In this document: positions 1 through 11,392 of the stretch, in pieces
Layout: every line of letters begins with the position of its first letter
Position numbering within the stretch: the stretch's first letter is position 1
From: Brachionus plicatilis
Lineage: Eukaryota > Rotifera > Eurotatoria > Ploima > Brachionidae
DNA: 64,000 nt
Reading direction: 5' to 3'
Assembly: GCA_010279815.1 (NCBI GenBank)
Contig: QEOQ01000688.1
Span: 827,392 to 891,391, forward strand
Notes under the pieces: generated by a model
The model's database searches: none
The model's input: the letters and a program-made list of their open reading frames with translations, nothing else
Told to the model about the DNA's origin: nothing
Translations under genes and position numbers: made by a program

Positions 1-1449
1 TTAATATTTTACAAAAGATTTTTCAATATCGATTTTTTTCAGGTACAATTTAATGAAAGTGGTTAAGCGCAAATAAATCGATTATAACTAAATTTTTTAA
101 ATTTTTCTATTTGAATTTAAAATAATTAAAAAATACCAAAGAAAAAAACTAGCCATTTCTCATGTGATATAAAGGTTAAAAATTATCTTATAATCTCTGA
201 TGATTGCTTTTAGAATTAAAAAAGCAGCCAAAAAATTTCTCAAAGCCGTTTAGTTATATTAAAAATAAAATATTAAATTTTAAACAATAATGATTATTAT
301 CTCATTCATTTTTCCATATATTTTTCAATTAAATAAAAATACGAATTGGTTTAAAATAAAAGCTTATTAAAAAACTAAGAAAATTTTTATTTGACTTAGA
401 CAAATCGCTGGAAAATAATCTAGGAAAGGGAATTATGTATACAAGAATATTTGTCTCTTTTATCTTTATTTTTAATTGTTCACTTATTATTTTACTTAAA
501 AGACTTTGGGGTATATATGGGGCTATTTTTAAAATTTTGAATGCTTACAACTTGGGAACTGTTTCTAATATTTTTATGTTATTATTTTCATTTCTATTTA
601 CAAGCTTATAAAATTATTACATTAATTAATTCTTGTCTTATATAATAAAAATTTTAATAAAGAATATTCAGTCCTTTGAGTGTAACTTTTATCTGTATTT
701 ATTTAAATGAAAGATAATCAAAAACAAAAAATAAATAATCAAAATTCAGTGTTTTAACAAAAAATTAATTTATGGGATTTAGGTATTTTTTTCATTTATG
801 GAGTTTTTATGGACATATATCACCCTTATTTCAAAATACATTAATTTATATCAAAAATATTAATTTCATGTCAAAAAATAAAATGCAAAAAGTTGTCATT
901 TTTTTTTGATGTGTTAATTTAATGCCTATATATGTTAAACTATGTTTGATATAATATTTTTCAATCAAAAAAAATTGATTCAAATTAATGATCAATTTAC
1001 TGACTGGACTAAAAGTAAGTGTAGCTGCTGATTTTTTTTGAAGAATTATAATCGTTACCACATTATTTCTAACCAGCGTTTAACCGAAATTTCTACCCGG
1101 TACATACAAGACGCTATTGAACCTAAATGTAAGCCTGGTATAAAATCCAAGGAAAATAACTGCTTAAAGACAATGATTAACTTTAATTTTTTTTATCAAA
1201 AATAACTTATTTTGGCATAAAATTAACTTGTTTTTACTGAAAAAAAATTTTTTGATTGGCAATTATTTAACATTTATTGGCAATAGGTTAATTAAGTTGA
1301 CTATGTTAATGTGAACTAAATTATATTAGCGTGTAAATAAATTTTTTTGATATTAATTAATGTATTTTAATTTTTTTCTTGGCATGATATTAACTTGTTT
1401 AGATTAGCTTCGATCAGGTGATATTTCCTCAGTTTTTATATCTTTTAAA
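1..1449. other. Intron or flank of the FRAS-like gene; no exon seen
   Basis: This stretch is AT-rich with no supported gene. A short segment at about 1080-1190 is less AT-rich. Read on the minus strand it gives an open stretch with IPGLHLGSIA and SVKRWLEIM, which loosely resembles a helix-turn-helix of a mariner-type transposase, but the match is weak. The sequence probably lies in the next intron of the FRAS-like gene. Confidence 0.4.
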
Positions 1450-1738
1450 CAGAGTTGTTTAAAAGTCAAAGTCTCAAGTCAAGTCCAAGTCCGGACTGTT
1501 TTTCAAAAGTCTGAGCAAAGACTATAAAATTTTTTTTTTAAATTTTTTCATAAGTCCAAGTTCAGGCTTTAAAATTTTGAATACTGAAGAAGAATTGTGA
1601 AAATTGCAAGAAAATTCTGATATATGGTAAATCTATTGCATTACAACCCAACAGTATTTTGATATGAAGTGTGATCTAGCAAATTTAAAAAAAAAAAATC
1701 CGGACTTAGACTTTTTTTGGAACTTTTAAGCAACTCTG
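1450..1738. mobile_element. hAT-type MITE, family A (CAGAGTTG ends), 8-bp TSD
   Basis: This is a 289-bp non-coding element. The left end is CAGAGTTGTTTAAAAGTC and the right end is its near complement, finishing CAACTCTG. It is flanked on both sides by the 8-bp duplication CTTTTAAA (1442-1449 and 1739-1746). An 8-bp target duplication and CAGNG termini are hAT-superfamily hallmarks. Internal AAGTCCGGAC-like palindromes and a GAATACTGAAGAAGAATT block recur in other copies (45776-45934). Confidence 0.8.
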
Positions 1739-1746
1739 CTTTTAAA

Positions 1747-2334
1747 TTAAAAATTTTGCATTTGTACGCAAATACCGAAAATAATTTATATTTTTAAACA
1801 GTTTTAGGAATACTTGCCAAATATTTATTTGAACAATATTTAAAAAAAACATCTTACGATTCTATTCCAAAATATTTAGAACAAAATTCTAGTGTTATAC
1901 TTTAAGAGCACTTAAAAATTTGAGAAAGCATGTAATGTTCCAAGCTTCCTTTGAAAACTAGGAGCATCTAAAACACAATAACAATACTTAAGAATTCTGT
2001 AAAATTGAAAATAATTTATAGTATTCTTAAATTATAATTTGAAAATATAAATTTTATTCAGTTTTCCTTTTTTAATTTTTATATTAATCAATTAAAAATA
2101 AATTAAGCTTTGCAATTGTTTTCAGTGTCCCAGACCATAAACTGTAGTCAGACATATTAATATCAATCTTAATGATTTTTGTTTTAATTTACAATTTTTA
2201 AGAAAAATTTGTTTATTAATTTATGTTATCTGAGTTTAAATTTCAGAAATGCTAAAAATTAGAATAAATGAGACTGAGGTTTATGATTTAGGACACTTTA
2301 AATATCTGCCACCAAAAAATTATTTTATAATTAC
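1747..2334. other. Non-coding, AT-rich
   Basis: I see no gene, relic or terminal-repeat structure here beyond poly-A/T tracts. It probably belongs to the intron after exon 7 of the FRAS-like gene. Confidence 0.5.
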
Positions 2335-2488
2335 CATATTTGGGAAATTTTTCCACTTCTATTCTAATATTTTCAGGTGTTGAGTCAAAATCTACAATAA
2401 AAAAACTCGAGTTGGTCAAAATTGCTCTTTTGCCGTCTTGGACTTGTAGTGGTTCAAATACCGCGACAGGTTTTTCATCGTTTATAAT
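2335..2488 (-). CDS. FRAS1/FREM-like, exon 7 (start of CSPG repeat 7); gene continues to the left
   Basis: This exon has 154 bp, phase 0 in and phase 1 out, behind a 48-bp intron (2489-2536). It encodes PVAVFEPLQVQDGKRAIL, SSFFIVDFDS and VEKFPKYG, a typical CSPG repeat first half. The donor is TAT G|GTAATT. No matching downstream exon was found in 1-2334, so the next exon is probably outside the window. Confidence 0.7.
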
Positions 2489-2536
2489 CTTTTAAATGGA
2501 TTAATATTTTTTATTTGATTAAAAATTTTGTAATAC

Positions 2537-2703
2537 CTTGATGTTAATGGCGATTTTGTGTGTAGGTGATTCGTTAATTCCGTCACTAACGTGGAACATA
2601 AATGAGTCCATGGTGGGCTCTTTGTTCTTATGATCACTTTGAACATAGCGGATCGAAAAGCCGTCAATTAAATCAACTAGTGGAAATGAGCTCAATTTAG
2701 TTC
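2537..2703 (-). CDS. FRAS1/FREM-like, exon 6 (second half of CSPG repeat 6)
   Basis: This exon has 167 bp, phase 1 in and phase 0 out. It reads through ...FSIRYVQSDHKNKEP, MDSFMFHVSDG and HKIAINIK, which is the second half of a CSPG repeat begun at the end of exon 5. The acceptor is TTTTTAAG and the donor is AAG|GTATTA. The phase and the domain register both match exon 5 across the 5.4-kb intron, so I am fairly sure these belong to one gene. Confidence 0.75.
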
Positions 2704-3721
2704 CTTAAAAATTAAAAATCAATCAAAATTTTGTTTTTTTTAGTTCAAGTGTTTTATTAATTAAAACTTATTCTTATGGAAATAAGCAAAAATTCAATAA
2801 TTCTGTAACAAATATCCAAAGATTAATTGGGATGTTAAAAATTTTATGAAAAATTCTAATTATAAGTTCATCAATGTTTTCAAGCCTGTGTAAATTTTAA
2901 ATTAGATTGTACTACATCTTGATTAAAAACTCTATCGATAAAAAATTTCAGCTCTTATCATTTTTTCTAATCAACTAGCTTTAGCTTTTGTAGTTATTTT
3001 ATATTCAATTTAGTAAATTAATTGTAAAACATTTTAAAATTGTAAACCAAAAAGAATTATTTGTAATCATTTTTTTAATTAATAAAAATTTTAATTTCAT
3101 AGTATTAAAAAATTATTTGGCTTGTTCAAAAGCTAAAGTTTGATTGACATGTAATGTTTTTAATCTTTTCTAATAAATGAGCTTAAAAAGCATGCCGAAT
3201 GGTATTTACTTGCTTAATGGACTAGCAGTGGTAATACTTAATATAATCTCAAAGTCTGATTTTATTTCAAAAGTCAAATTTAGGATTAAAATAAACAATT
3301 AGGCTCAATTTTGTTAAATCAAATAAATTAATAATTGCTATAAAACATGCTAAAAGATATTTATTTTCTATATTAAAAAAAATTCAGAAATTTATTTGTC
3401 AATTTTTTTTTCAATTTATTTCCCGTAGGACCTTAGATTTGGTTTATCAGAGAAAAATATCGATTTCATGGTGGAGGTTGTTTGCTTGAAATTTATTAAT
3501 TAATATTTAATAATATTTTGGCAAAAAGACATCAAATATTTAGTCGATTCAAATCTCAGTCCATTGCGTCACTCCATAAATAATTAATAAGCAACACTTT
3601 ATAAAATCAATTTTTGTTAATTTCTTTTTACGCTAATTAGAACTTGTCACAAAATATATCAAGTTTTTATTAGATTTGCTCAAGAGAACTAAATCTTAAA
3701 TTTTCAATTTTAGACAAAAAA
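2704..3721. other. Intronic (antisense gene), upstream region of the peptide gene
   Basis: This is part of the 5393-bp intron 2704-8096. It is AT-rich and non-coding, and includes the presumed promoter and leader of the peptide gene. No clear TATA box can be singled out in such AT-rich DNA. Confidence 0.4.
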
Positions 3722-4114
3722 ATGTTGGCACTTAAGAGCAGTTTGTTTCTGCTGCTGGGCACGGTTATTCTTGTTAATAGCGCAGCCATTGATGATCAAG
3801 AACTTAAACCAAGTGATGCAGAGGTGAGTAGCTTTGACGACGATGGCCAACTTGAAGCCGAATTGCTCAAAACCATACGCAAGGGAATAATGGCAGAGAT
3901 TATTTTGCGAGACAGACTAAGCAAAGAGCTGGATGAAGAATCGGATGCAACAAAAGAAAAGAGATTTTCGAAATGGAGAAGTGGTGATATCAGGTCCAGA
4001 GTAAAACAATTGCATCAACAAAACTATTTAAATGATTACAACCCAATGCTGAGGAAAATTTGGGAGAATAACATGATGGAAAAGAATAGACTGTACCAAA
4101 ATTTAATCGGATAA
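3722..4114 (+). CDS. Small secreted prepropeptide, possible amidated neuropeptide/hormone precursor
   Basis: A 130-residue single-exon reading frame. Residues 1-21 form a signal peptide (LFLLLGTVILVNSA, probable cleavage near A-A/I). An acidic propeptide follows (about 23-78), ending in the basic site KEKR (78-81). After that site comes a basic 49-residue segment ending EKNRLYQNLIG. The final Gly directly before the stop is the usual amide donor, so a C-terminal -LI-amide is possible. The 'NR..-.-I-amide' ending and the length resemble CRF/DH44-type hormones, but the match is short and I rate it as a suggestion only. A TTCAATTTTAG acceptor-like site ends at 3713, nine bases before the ATG, so a 5'-UTR exon or a trans-spliced leader could be added there. 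AATAAA lies at about 4202. The gene sits antisense inside the 5.4-kb intron of the FRAS-like gene. Alternative: an unrelated small secreted protein. Confidence 0.75.
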   Translation: MLALKSSLFLLLGTVILVNSAAIDDQELKPSDAEVSSFDDDGQLEAELLKTIRKGIMAEIILRDRLSKELDEESDATKEKRFSKWRSGDIRSRVKQLHQQNYLNDYNPMLRKIWENNMMEKNRLYQNLIG

Positions 4115-4891
4115 ATTTTATTTTTCATAGACTTTATATTGTGCTTTTTTAATTAAATTCCCTCGATGTAAAACTCAAATTTATTGTTCACTATTTGTTT
4201 AAATAAAATCAAAAAAAAAATCTGCTTCTTTTTTACTCTAAATTTCATAAATTTGAAAATTAAATAAAATGTTTTTAAGGAATTTTAATCCTGTCTTATT
4301 TTTGCTTTATTAGATTAAAAGATAATAAAGTTCTAAATAATATATTTCTTTTACTCAAAAATTTGCATCCTTTTTGTTCGTATATTAGTTAAAATAAATA
4401 TTTATTTAATAAAAAAATGGTTCCCAAACAAATGTTATAAAACTCAAATAAATTTTTTTTAATGGTAATAATTTATATTTGATAAAAAAAATAATTGTGT
4501 TTAAAAGCTAAAAATTTTAAGAACAATTTATTTTCATTAATGTTATGGATCCGTTCGTATTTTCCCAAATTTTAAGCATAAAGCGTTTTTATTTTTCTAA
4601 ATTACTGAAAGGAAATATTCTTAGAATATAACTTTTTAAAAGAAGAGATAAAATCTTTATAATTCAGAATTTCAATTTAAATTTTTTTAAAATAAGTCAA
4701 ATGACTCTTATGGTAATTATAGCATTAAGGAATACTTTTTTTTAAAAAGATTTTTTCTTATTATTTAAAAAAAAAATATCTCTTAAAATTTTTTATCGGA
4801 CTCAACTAAAATAGCTTGAAATTGCTGAAGAAATCTTTCTAAATCGCAGTTTTTTGTTTAATACTTAAAAATTACAGTTTCTAAGACTTAA

Positions 4892-5077
4892 TGAAGTTCA
4901 TTTCAATTCATTCAAACTCTAATAACTTTTGAACGGAATATGATAAAATTATTCTGCAATATTTTATAGATCCATTTATTTAGGTGTAACAAAATTGTAT
5001 AATAATTTATTGCAGAATAATTTTATCATTTTTCGTTCAAAAGTTATTAGAGTTAGAATGAATTGAAATAAACTTCA
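4892..5077. repeat. Inverted repeat, 70-bp arms, MITE-like
   Basis: The left arm 4892-4961 and the right arm 5008-5077 are near-perfect complements around a 46-bp spacer, starting TGAAGTTCATTTCAATTC on the left. No target duplication was recognised at the borders, so the ends may be eroded. It is non-coding. The rest of 4115-5700 is AT-rich and shows nothing else. Confidence 0.65.
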
Positions 5078-5729
5078 CAAAGCCAGACTCTAATGCTTCC
5101 AGATTACATTTGAATGGAAAGATTTGGAACAAATTGAATTTTAATCATGAAAAGTACTTCAATCTTACTTTATTTAAGAATTACTTGAAAAAATTGATTA
5201 TAACTTAATTAAATCTTAAGAGAACTTGTTTCTAAGAAATTTTATCTCAATTTAAGAAGAAAAGTTCAACAAGTAATGCATCAAAAAATTCCATTTTGAA
5301 TCTGAAAAATTTCTGCTCAAATAATTTTAAATTTTATTGAATAATGATCATCTGGTGATTCGCTCTTTAAAAAAAATTTAAATTTTCCATAAATTAAGTC
5401 TAAACTACCTTTTTAAATTTAAGGGAACTATAAATTTTTCAATTCTCTTTGCTATTTTATTTATTAAAATCGAAATTTTTTGATTATTTTAGCAATTAAT
5501 TATGCGCAAATTTGATTTTATTGAAAAATAGTAACAATAAAAAAAAGAATATTTTGAATTAATGTAACAGCATGATCTTTAAATAAATGTGCATGAGCAA
5601 AAAATAAATTTAATTGAATTCGAATTAATTGTACTGATTTTTAATTTTTTAATAAAATGTCCTTTGCAAAGTTTTTTGCGACTATAGAATTTTCGGTTTA
5701 ATTTTTTCAATTATCTATTGCGTTAAACC

Positions 5730-5880
5730 AAAATTGTACAAGATTTTTTAAGAGAACATGGATTCCGTGAAATTAAATGGAAATTAAATTTCAAAATTAA
5801 ATTCCCACTAAGTCTCCAGATTTAAATCACATCCAATATTATCGAACGAGATGAAACATAAAAAGATGGTGCATATTGTA
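5730..5880 (+). pseudogene. Tc1/mariner-like transposase relic (C-terminal DDE region)
   Basis: The reading frame gives QDFLREHGFREIKW and then, after a frameshift and a short AT insertion, PTKSPDLNHI. This matches the 'W...SPDLNPIE' block before the last catalytic acidic residue of Tc1/mariner transposases. It is broken by frameshifts and stops and is not functional. Confidence 0.5.
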
Positions 5881-6316
5881 AATAATGTAGGTTTGGTTAT
5901 AAGAAAGATTAAAAAATCCGTAATTACTGAAAAATTTAGTAAATTTTGATGAAAACTACTTCTTATAAATGATCTAATTGACACTAAATAATAAACCTAA
6001 AAAACCATAGAAAAATTTTAACTAGTTTACTCTTTTTACTTATTTTTTTTTAATCTGAAAGAGCTTTAGCTCGGCCCAGATAAAAAAAATTAAATAAACA
6101 CTCTCACAATTATCTGATATTTAAAGAAAAATGATACACAATCGAATAAAGATGGTTCAAAGTTAAATTTAGTAAAAAACTCTTGGACTGATTTTAGGTC
6201 TAATGAAGAGTATCTCGATTCGTATAAAGTTGTAGAGATCAATGAAGAAACGTGGGAATTAAGTGTTTGTAATTGCCAGTTTTGGAAAAAAAAAACTACA
6301 TCTGTAAGCATGTTAT

Positions 6317-6797
6317 TAGTGTTGGCAATCGACTCCAATCGATTGACAAATTTAATAAATCGATTAATTTTTTTTAGTCGATTATTATTTTAGTCGACTA
6401 TTGAATCGAATTATTTTTTCTAGATGACTATAATACTTCTAATTTATCTCGAAATTAAAATTTAGGAGGGCAAAAAATATTATTTTTTAATAAAAAAGGT
6501 TTTTAATTGATTTAAAATTATAGATTTAAAGCAAAATGAAAAAAATTTAATAAAATATAAAAAAATATTTTACAAATAATATTTTTTGTCTTCCTAAATT
6601 TTAATTTCGAGATAAATTAGAAGTATTATAGTCATCTAGAAAAAATAATTCGATTTAATAGTCGACTAAAATAATAATCGACTAAAAAAAATAATTCGAT
6701 TTAATAGTCGACTAAAAAAATTTAATCGATTAAATAGTCGACTAAAAAAAAATAGTCGATTATTGAATCGATTATTGATAATCGATTGCCAACACTA
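6317..6797. mobile_element. MITE with TAGTGTTGGC ends and 8-bp TSD
   Basis: A 481-bp element with ends TAGTGTTGGCAATCGA and its complement, flanked by CATGTTAT on both sides (6309-6316, 6798-6805). It contains long inverted copies of an AATTAGAAGTATTATAG-type block and many TCGACTA/TCGATTA motifs. The 8-bp duplication fits the hAT superfamily. It is inserted exactly in the SWIM codons of the MULE relic. Confidence 0.8.
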
Positions 6798-6924
6798 CAT
6801 GTTATTGACATTGCATTTGAATTAAATCTTACAGAATTCCCTACAATTGACTTAAGCTCGGAAAAAAATAGCAAAAGAGGCAGAAGAAAATAATATCTAT
6901 CGGCTTTGCAACGAAACTCATTTG

Positions 6925-7289
6925 ATTTTGTGAAATTCTGTATAAAATGATAAAAAGAACAAAAAAATATGTAAAAAAATTGAATAACTTTTTTTTCTAA
7001 ATGTTCAAACTTAATTCTGTAAATGCAACTTAGTGCAACATTCAAAATTGCATCAAATATCAAAGTCTGCTAAATTTGCAGAGTTTAGCAAAAATTAATA
7101 TAATATCAATATAATCGAGCGTGGTGCATTTTGCAGAGATTCTGCGCATCATTAGCAGACTTTAACAGTTGATGCAACTTTGAATGTTGCACCATTATCC
7201 ACTCACAGAATTAATTTTAAACTTTTAGAAAAAAAGTAATTCAATTTTTTACACTTTGTTCTGTTCTTTTGTACTGAACTTCACAAAAC
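6925..7289. mobile_element. Long-TIR MITE, 11-bp TSD, MULE-type
   Basis: The arms run from about 6925 inward to 7083 and from about 7141 outward to 7289, near-complementary over roughly 150 bp and starting TTTTGTGAA. They are flanked by AAACTCATTTG at 6914-6924 and 7290-7300. Long terminal repeats with a 9-11 bp duplication are characteristic of Mutator-type elements. Inner parts include GTGCAACATTCAAA and its complement. No coding capacity. Confidence 0.75.
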
Positions 7290-7475
7290 AAACTCATTTG
7301 GACCTCTTAATCCTCAATTAATTTCAAATCAACAATCAACAACAAGTAGACAACAAATGCTTGAATCAAATATTCAAACCGAAAATGTTGGTGAAACTTT
7401 AGAAACAAATAGTTTACCAACAGAGAACTCAATCACTGTTCCAATCGATGAGCAACCAAGAAAGAACAATTAATT

Positions 7476-8096
7476 TTTTTAACTTATTTTTTAGGTACTA
7501 AAAAAAATTTAATTCTGATATTAGAATTATTTTATCTTTTTTTATGTATTTTTAATAAATAAATTAGCTGCGAAAAAAAATATTTTTGCTTCTGCCTAAA
7601 ATAAAGGCCATATAAAAATCATCTGAAAAAGGATTAAATTCAATTTGAAGCTTTTGCCTCTTTTAAATTCTTTTAAATATTTTTCATTTTTTTGTGGTAA
7701 TTGAAATTGTAATTGAGATAAATGAAGACTGGTCAAATTACTAAAATTTATGAGCTTAAAAAGCTTAGTTTTAAATTTTTTTTTTACTATTTTTCAATGA
7801 AATCAATTAAAATTTACGAAAATTCGCGTTAATTCTCTTAAAATCATCAGAACAAATCAGTACTGTAAATTTCTCAATTTATTTTTTTTAATTAAAACAT
7901 CAAATTGAATTTTATGTAGAAATCAAGAAAAAATCGACAAATTATTAATAATAAATAAATAAAAAAAAATCTCCAACTCTCAACAAAATATCTGAAACCA
8001 TTCGAACAATTATTTTAATTATTAATCTTAACAAAAACAGATTTAAAACTTGACATAAGTTTTATTTCCAAGCTAATAAATAATTAACAAATTTAC
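7476..8096. other. Intron end, AT-rich, nothing recognised
   Basis: This covers the remainder of the 5.4-kb intron up to the donor of exon 5. I see only A/T tracts. Confidence 0.5.
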
Positions 8097-10353
8097 CCTT
8101 GTGAATACTTTCCAGGAAGCCGAAATTAGGCTGTGAGTCAATGACAACATTAAGCTGATCTTTGCCAGAATCCACATCTCTGACTTGAATGTAACTCTCG
8201 TTTAGAATAACATATCCTGCCTCTTCTACATTTAGGTCTTGTAATACTTGAACAGTGGGCGCTTGATTGTCTACTGGCTCAACTTTAATAGTGAACATTT
8301 GATCCTTTTGCACATTTCCCTCCTTGTCCGCCACATCCAAGCTTAAAACTTCGGTGAGCATGTTCTGGCCAATTTCTTGCGGCGATTCATATCGCATATT
8401 CTGCAGATCAATATCAGCCTGGGTGAACATCGAATTTACCTCTATCAATTTATCTTTATTAAACAATCGGCCAGCTAGTTTTGAATGAGAGTTTAGCTTG
8501 TAGAATATTTTCTCTGGCGAACTATGGTCATCCACAAAAGCCATATTCTCTCTCCTGATGCTCTTAGCCTGGGATTCTTTTACAGTTAAAAGCATGGTCG
8601 ATCTTTCGGATATTCTCGGTGCCACACTGTCAACTAGCCTGATGTCAATATTAATAGTTTTAATTGCCATGTGTTTGCCATCCGAGACAGAAATTTTGAG
8701 CAAGTCATTGTTAACATTGGCTCCGTTGTGGATCAATCTGAATGTGCCATCGCGGACTTCTTGGATTGAAAAGCTATCGCCTTTGGAAATAACATAGCGC
8801 TGGCCTTTGTTGCGCAGTTCAATCACTGTATTATCTGGTGCTTTTTCTATCCTGAATATCAAGCTTTCCAAAGATGTGTCCGGATCCTGAACATCAAACA
8901 AGTCCCGGGACAAAATTAAACTAGCACTTTGAAGGAGTTTAACTTGAGACACGGACTCGGCAAACACTGGACCTTGGTCATTAGCTGGTACAATTTTAAC
9001 ATGAAAAGGCGTCTCTGGAAAAGTGTCACTTCTGTTATCGTTGGTTACGACAAAAGTGAAAAAAAACTCTTTTGGATTTGGGCCTATTTCTTTGGGCGAA
9101 TGGTACAAAATCAGGCCTTTGTTCAAATCTTTTTGGGTAAAAGTCTCGATTGGAATTCCCGGATGGTCGGCGTGTTCCAGTTGACCTTGGTCTTTTCCCA
9201 AGCTTTTGATGACGCGGTACATTAGATACTCGCGGGAAGAGTCTATGCCGGCAATGTCAAAATTAGAAAATGTCAGAGGGTTTATTTGGTTCTCGATGAC
9301 TTCGAGGCCTAGAACAGTTTCGTTTATGACCTCGTTTTGAATGCTAAAGTGAATTATTTCTTTGGAAATTAGATGGCCGAGTTTGTCTTGGTGGTACACT
9401 TCAAACATGCAGTGGTCATACTTTGGATTCAATTGGTTCGAGCATTGGTCGTCGAAGCCAAACGTGCCACAGCTTGGAAATTCATTAAAAGGCTCGTACC
9501 ATACATTTCCCTTGTCCAAGTCGGTCTGGGTGAATTCTCTCACCGACTTTTCAAGATACAAGTCATTGACCTTGGTCCATCCGGCAGGCACAATTTCGTC
9601 CGCTGCATAGACTTTTTTGAGCTTTAGATCGCCATACTTTGGCTTGGATGAGACCAAAAAATAGACCAATTTTTGTGCATCGGTGCTCGATGGCAAAGAT
9701 TTGGGCTTTAGTTCGTTTGACGTGATCTTGATTGCTTCGCCTGGCTGAATAAAGATGGTTTTTCTTGGCTTTTGATTTCGGTTGTTGGTGGTGTGCTCGC
9801 GCACTGATCGATCTTGGTTCAAATGCTTCAAAGACCTTGGCAAAAACGACTCGTCCTTGCGAAGCTTGAATAGATCATACTCGGTCTGGTCGTTGGATCT
9901 GAATAGCTCGAACTCTAGAAGTATGTTGTGAATTGTTCGATTGTCGTGCGACATCACTGACAATACAGCATGGTCGTTCAGGTAGCCGTCTTGGTCAAAG
10001 CTGGAGTCCATTTTGTAGTAAATTTTGGACGCTGCAATATCACTCAGTCTAAATTGTTTGACCGTTTTGTCATTTAGAAACAAATTGGAATATTTGGGCC
10101 CAGATGAAACGAAAATTAGAGTGTTTTTTCTCATGCTTTTGATGAAGTCGGTCAAAAATGGAATTGTCCGGGCATTTATTTGTTTTTTTTCGTTCAAATA
10201 AACGCTTAAATGGGCAAAAGTTGGATACTTGTCATTTTGACATGATTTTGTGTAGCACTCAACTCGGCCGTCATTGCATTGGCAAAGTTTACAAGGATTT
10301 GGAGACTTTTTTTGATGCAAATCAACTGAATTCGACAACCAGAACTCATTTTC
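8097..10353 (-). CDS. FRAS1/FREM-like, exon 5 (end of VWC 6 and about six CSPG repeats)
   Basis: This is a single 2257-bp exon, phase 0 in and phase 1 out, translating without interruption. It finishes VWC 6 (CKLCQCNDGRVEC), then runs directly into CSPG-type repeats. Each repeat has a strand such as 'L.V.E...I', an aspartate-rich 'D.D' turn, 'I.Y.I...P..G.L', 'FTQ.DL..G.I.Y' and a closing 'F.V.D' strand. Five complete repeats and the first half of a sixth are visible. CSPG repeats are cadherin-like folds of NG2/FRAS/FREM proteins that bind matrix and growth factors. No furin-like repeats lie between VWC 6 and the first CSPG repeat, unlike vertebrate FRAS1. The donor AAG G|GTAAAT leads into a 5393-bp intron (2704-8096). 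The GGA codon split across that intron joins exactly to exon 6. Confidence 0.88.
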
Positions 10354-10679
10354 CTTTGGACGAAAAAAAAATAAATAAAAGTTTTTTATTTACTGTAGTG
10401 TTATAACCAGGGATTTTTGCATTTTTTGCATTTCAAAGGTAACTTAAAATTCTTTATCAATTAACTATTTTGTATTGATTAAAACTTTATTTTTATTACC
10501 AAATATAAATAAAAAAAATTTTTTGAATTGTGAAGCAAAATATGCTACATCAGCTGCTATTTTCAAAAAAAAATTTTCTTCAATTAAAGACATTTGTTTC
10601 TCCAGCATCAATATAGGCACAAATATTTTTTTTTAATCTGAAACTCGTTTTAATTTCTCATAACAGAAATTAATGTTAA

Positions 10680-10830
10680 AAGAAAAGTATTGAATTCACT
10701 GTGACAAAAGAACATGTTGCTGAAGCTACAGTGGATTTACCAAGAAAACGAGGAAGACCAAAGAAATCAACAACTCAGGGAAAAAAACAAAAAAAAATTA
10801 ATCGTTTATATTTTTTTATGTTTTGTAATT
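10680..10830 (+). pseudogene. AT-hook-bearing tail fragment, probably from a transposase
   Basis: A plus-strand open stretch reads VTKEHVAEATVDLPRKRGRP followed by KKSTTQGKK. RKRGRPKK is an AT-hook and is common at the C-terminus of MULE and related transposases. No start or upstream domain is present. It lies in the 1.7-kb intron of the FRAS-like gene. Confidence 0.4.
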
Positions 10831-11392
10831 TAAATAAATATTTTCGTCACTAAAATTAGTTTTTTTTTGTCTCTTAATAAGGTTTTATTTTATCAGTGAA
10901 AAATTATTAAAAAGTCATCTCAATATATAAATTTGTCAGTCGTGTAGTATTTTTGTCCGAATAATTAGTTTTTTATAGTCAGCTAAAACAAATTAAATTA
11001 GTCACCACTTTTAGTTATTTTTGACATCTTAAAAAATTTAATTTGTCACCCCAAAAAATATAAGCCGACAAAAAGCCTTTAATAAAGTTAAAATTTGCTT
11101 ACAGAAAAAAATCTCTTTAATAATTTTATTCTTCCAATATTTGAAAACCAACAAAATTTATTAAATTGTTTTTCTGAATAAAAATCTGAATTATTTGAAG
11201 AATCTAGACAAGATGAAGAAACATTCGATGACGACATAACAGTTTTAGATAACGAGTCAAATATTCATTTAAAATTTTTTTTTGATTACATACTTAATAT
11301 ATACTTTTTTCAAATTAAAAACTCAACACTTAAGTTAAATAAATTAAACTTTTTTTTGCATTTTTGTCACATTTTTGGTCGTCCCCGTTTAA

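Larger units (their letters stand above)
6110..7475 (+). pseudogene. Mutator-like (MULE) transposase relic, interrupted by two MITEs
   Basis: The plus-strand frame reads NSWTDFRSNEEYLDSYKVV, then ELSVCNCQFWKK, the first half of a SWIM zinc finger (CxC). The frame is broken by a run of about ten A's and then by a MITE at 6317-6797. It resumes at the other side with CKHVIDIAFELNL, the CxH half of the same finger, followed by the basic tail SKRGRRK, a stop, and SALQRNSF. A second MITE (6925-7289) interrupts there. After it the frame resumes at about 7297 and runs to TAA at about 7472. SWIM plus KRGR tails are typical of MULE transposases. It lies in an intron of the FRAS-like gene. Confidence 0.7.
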
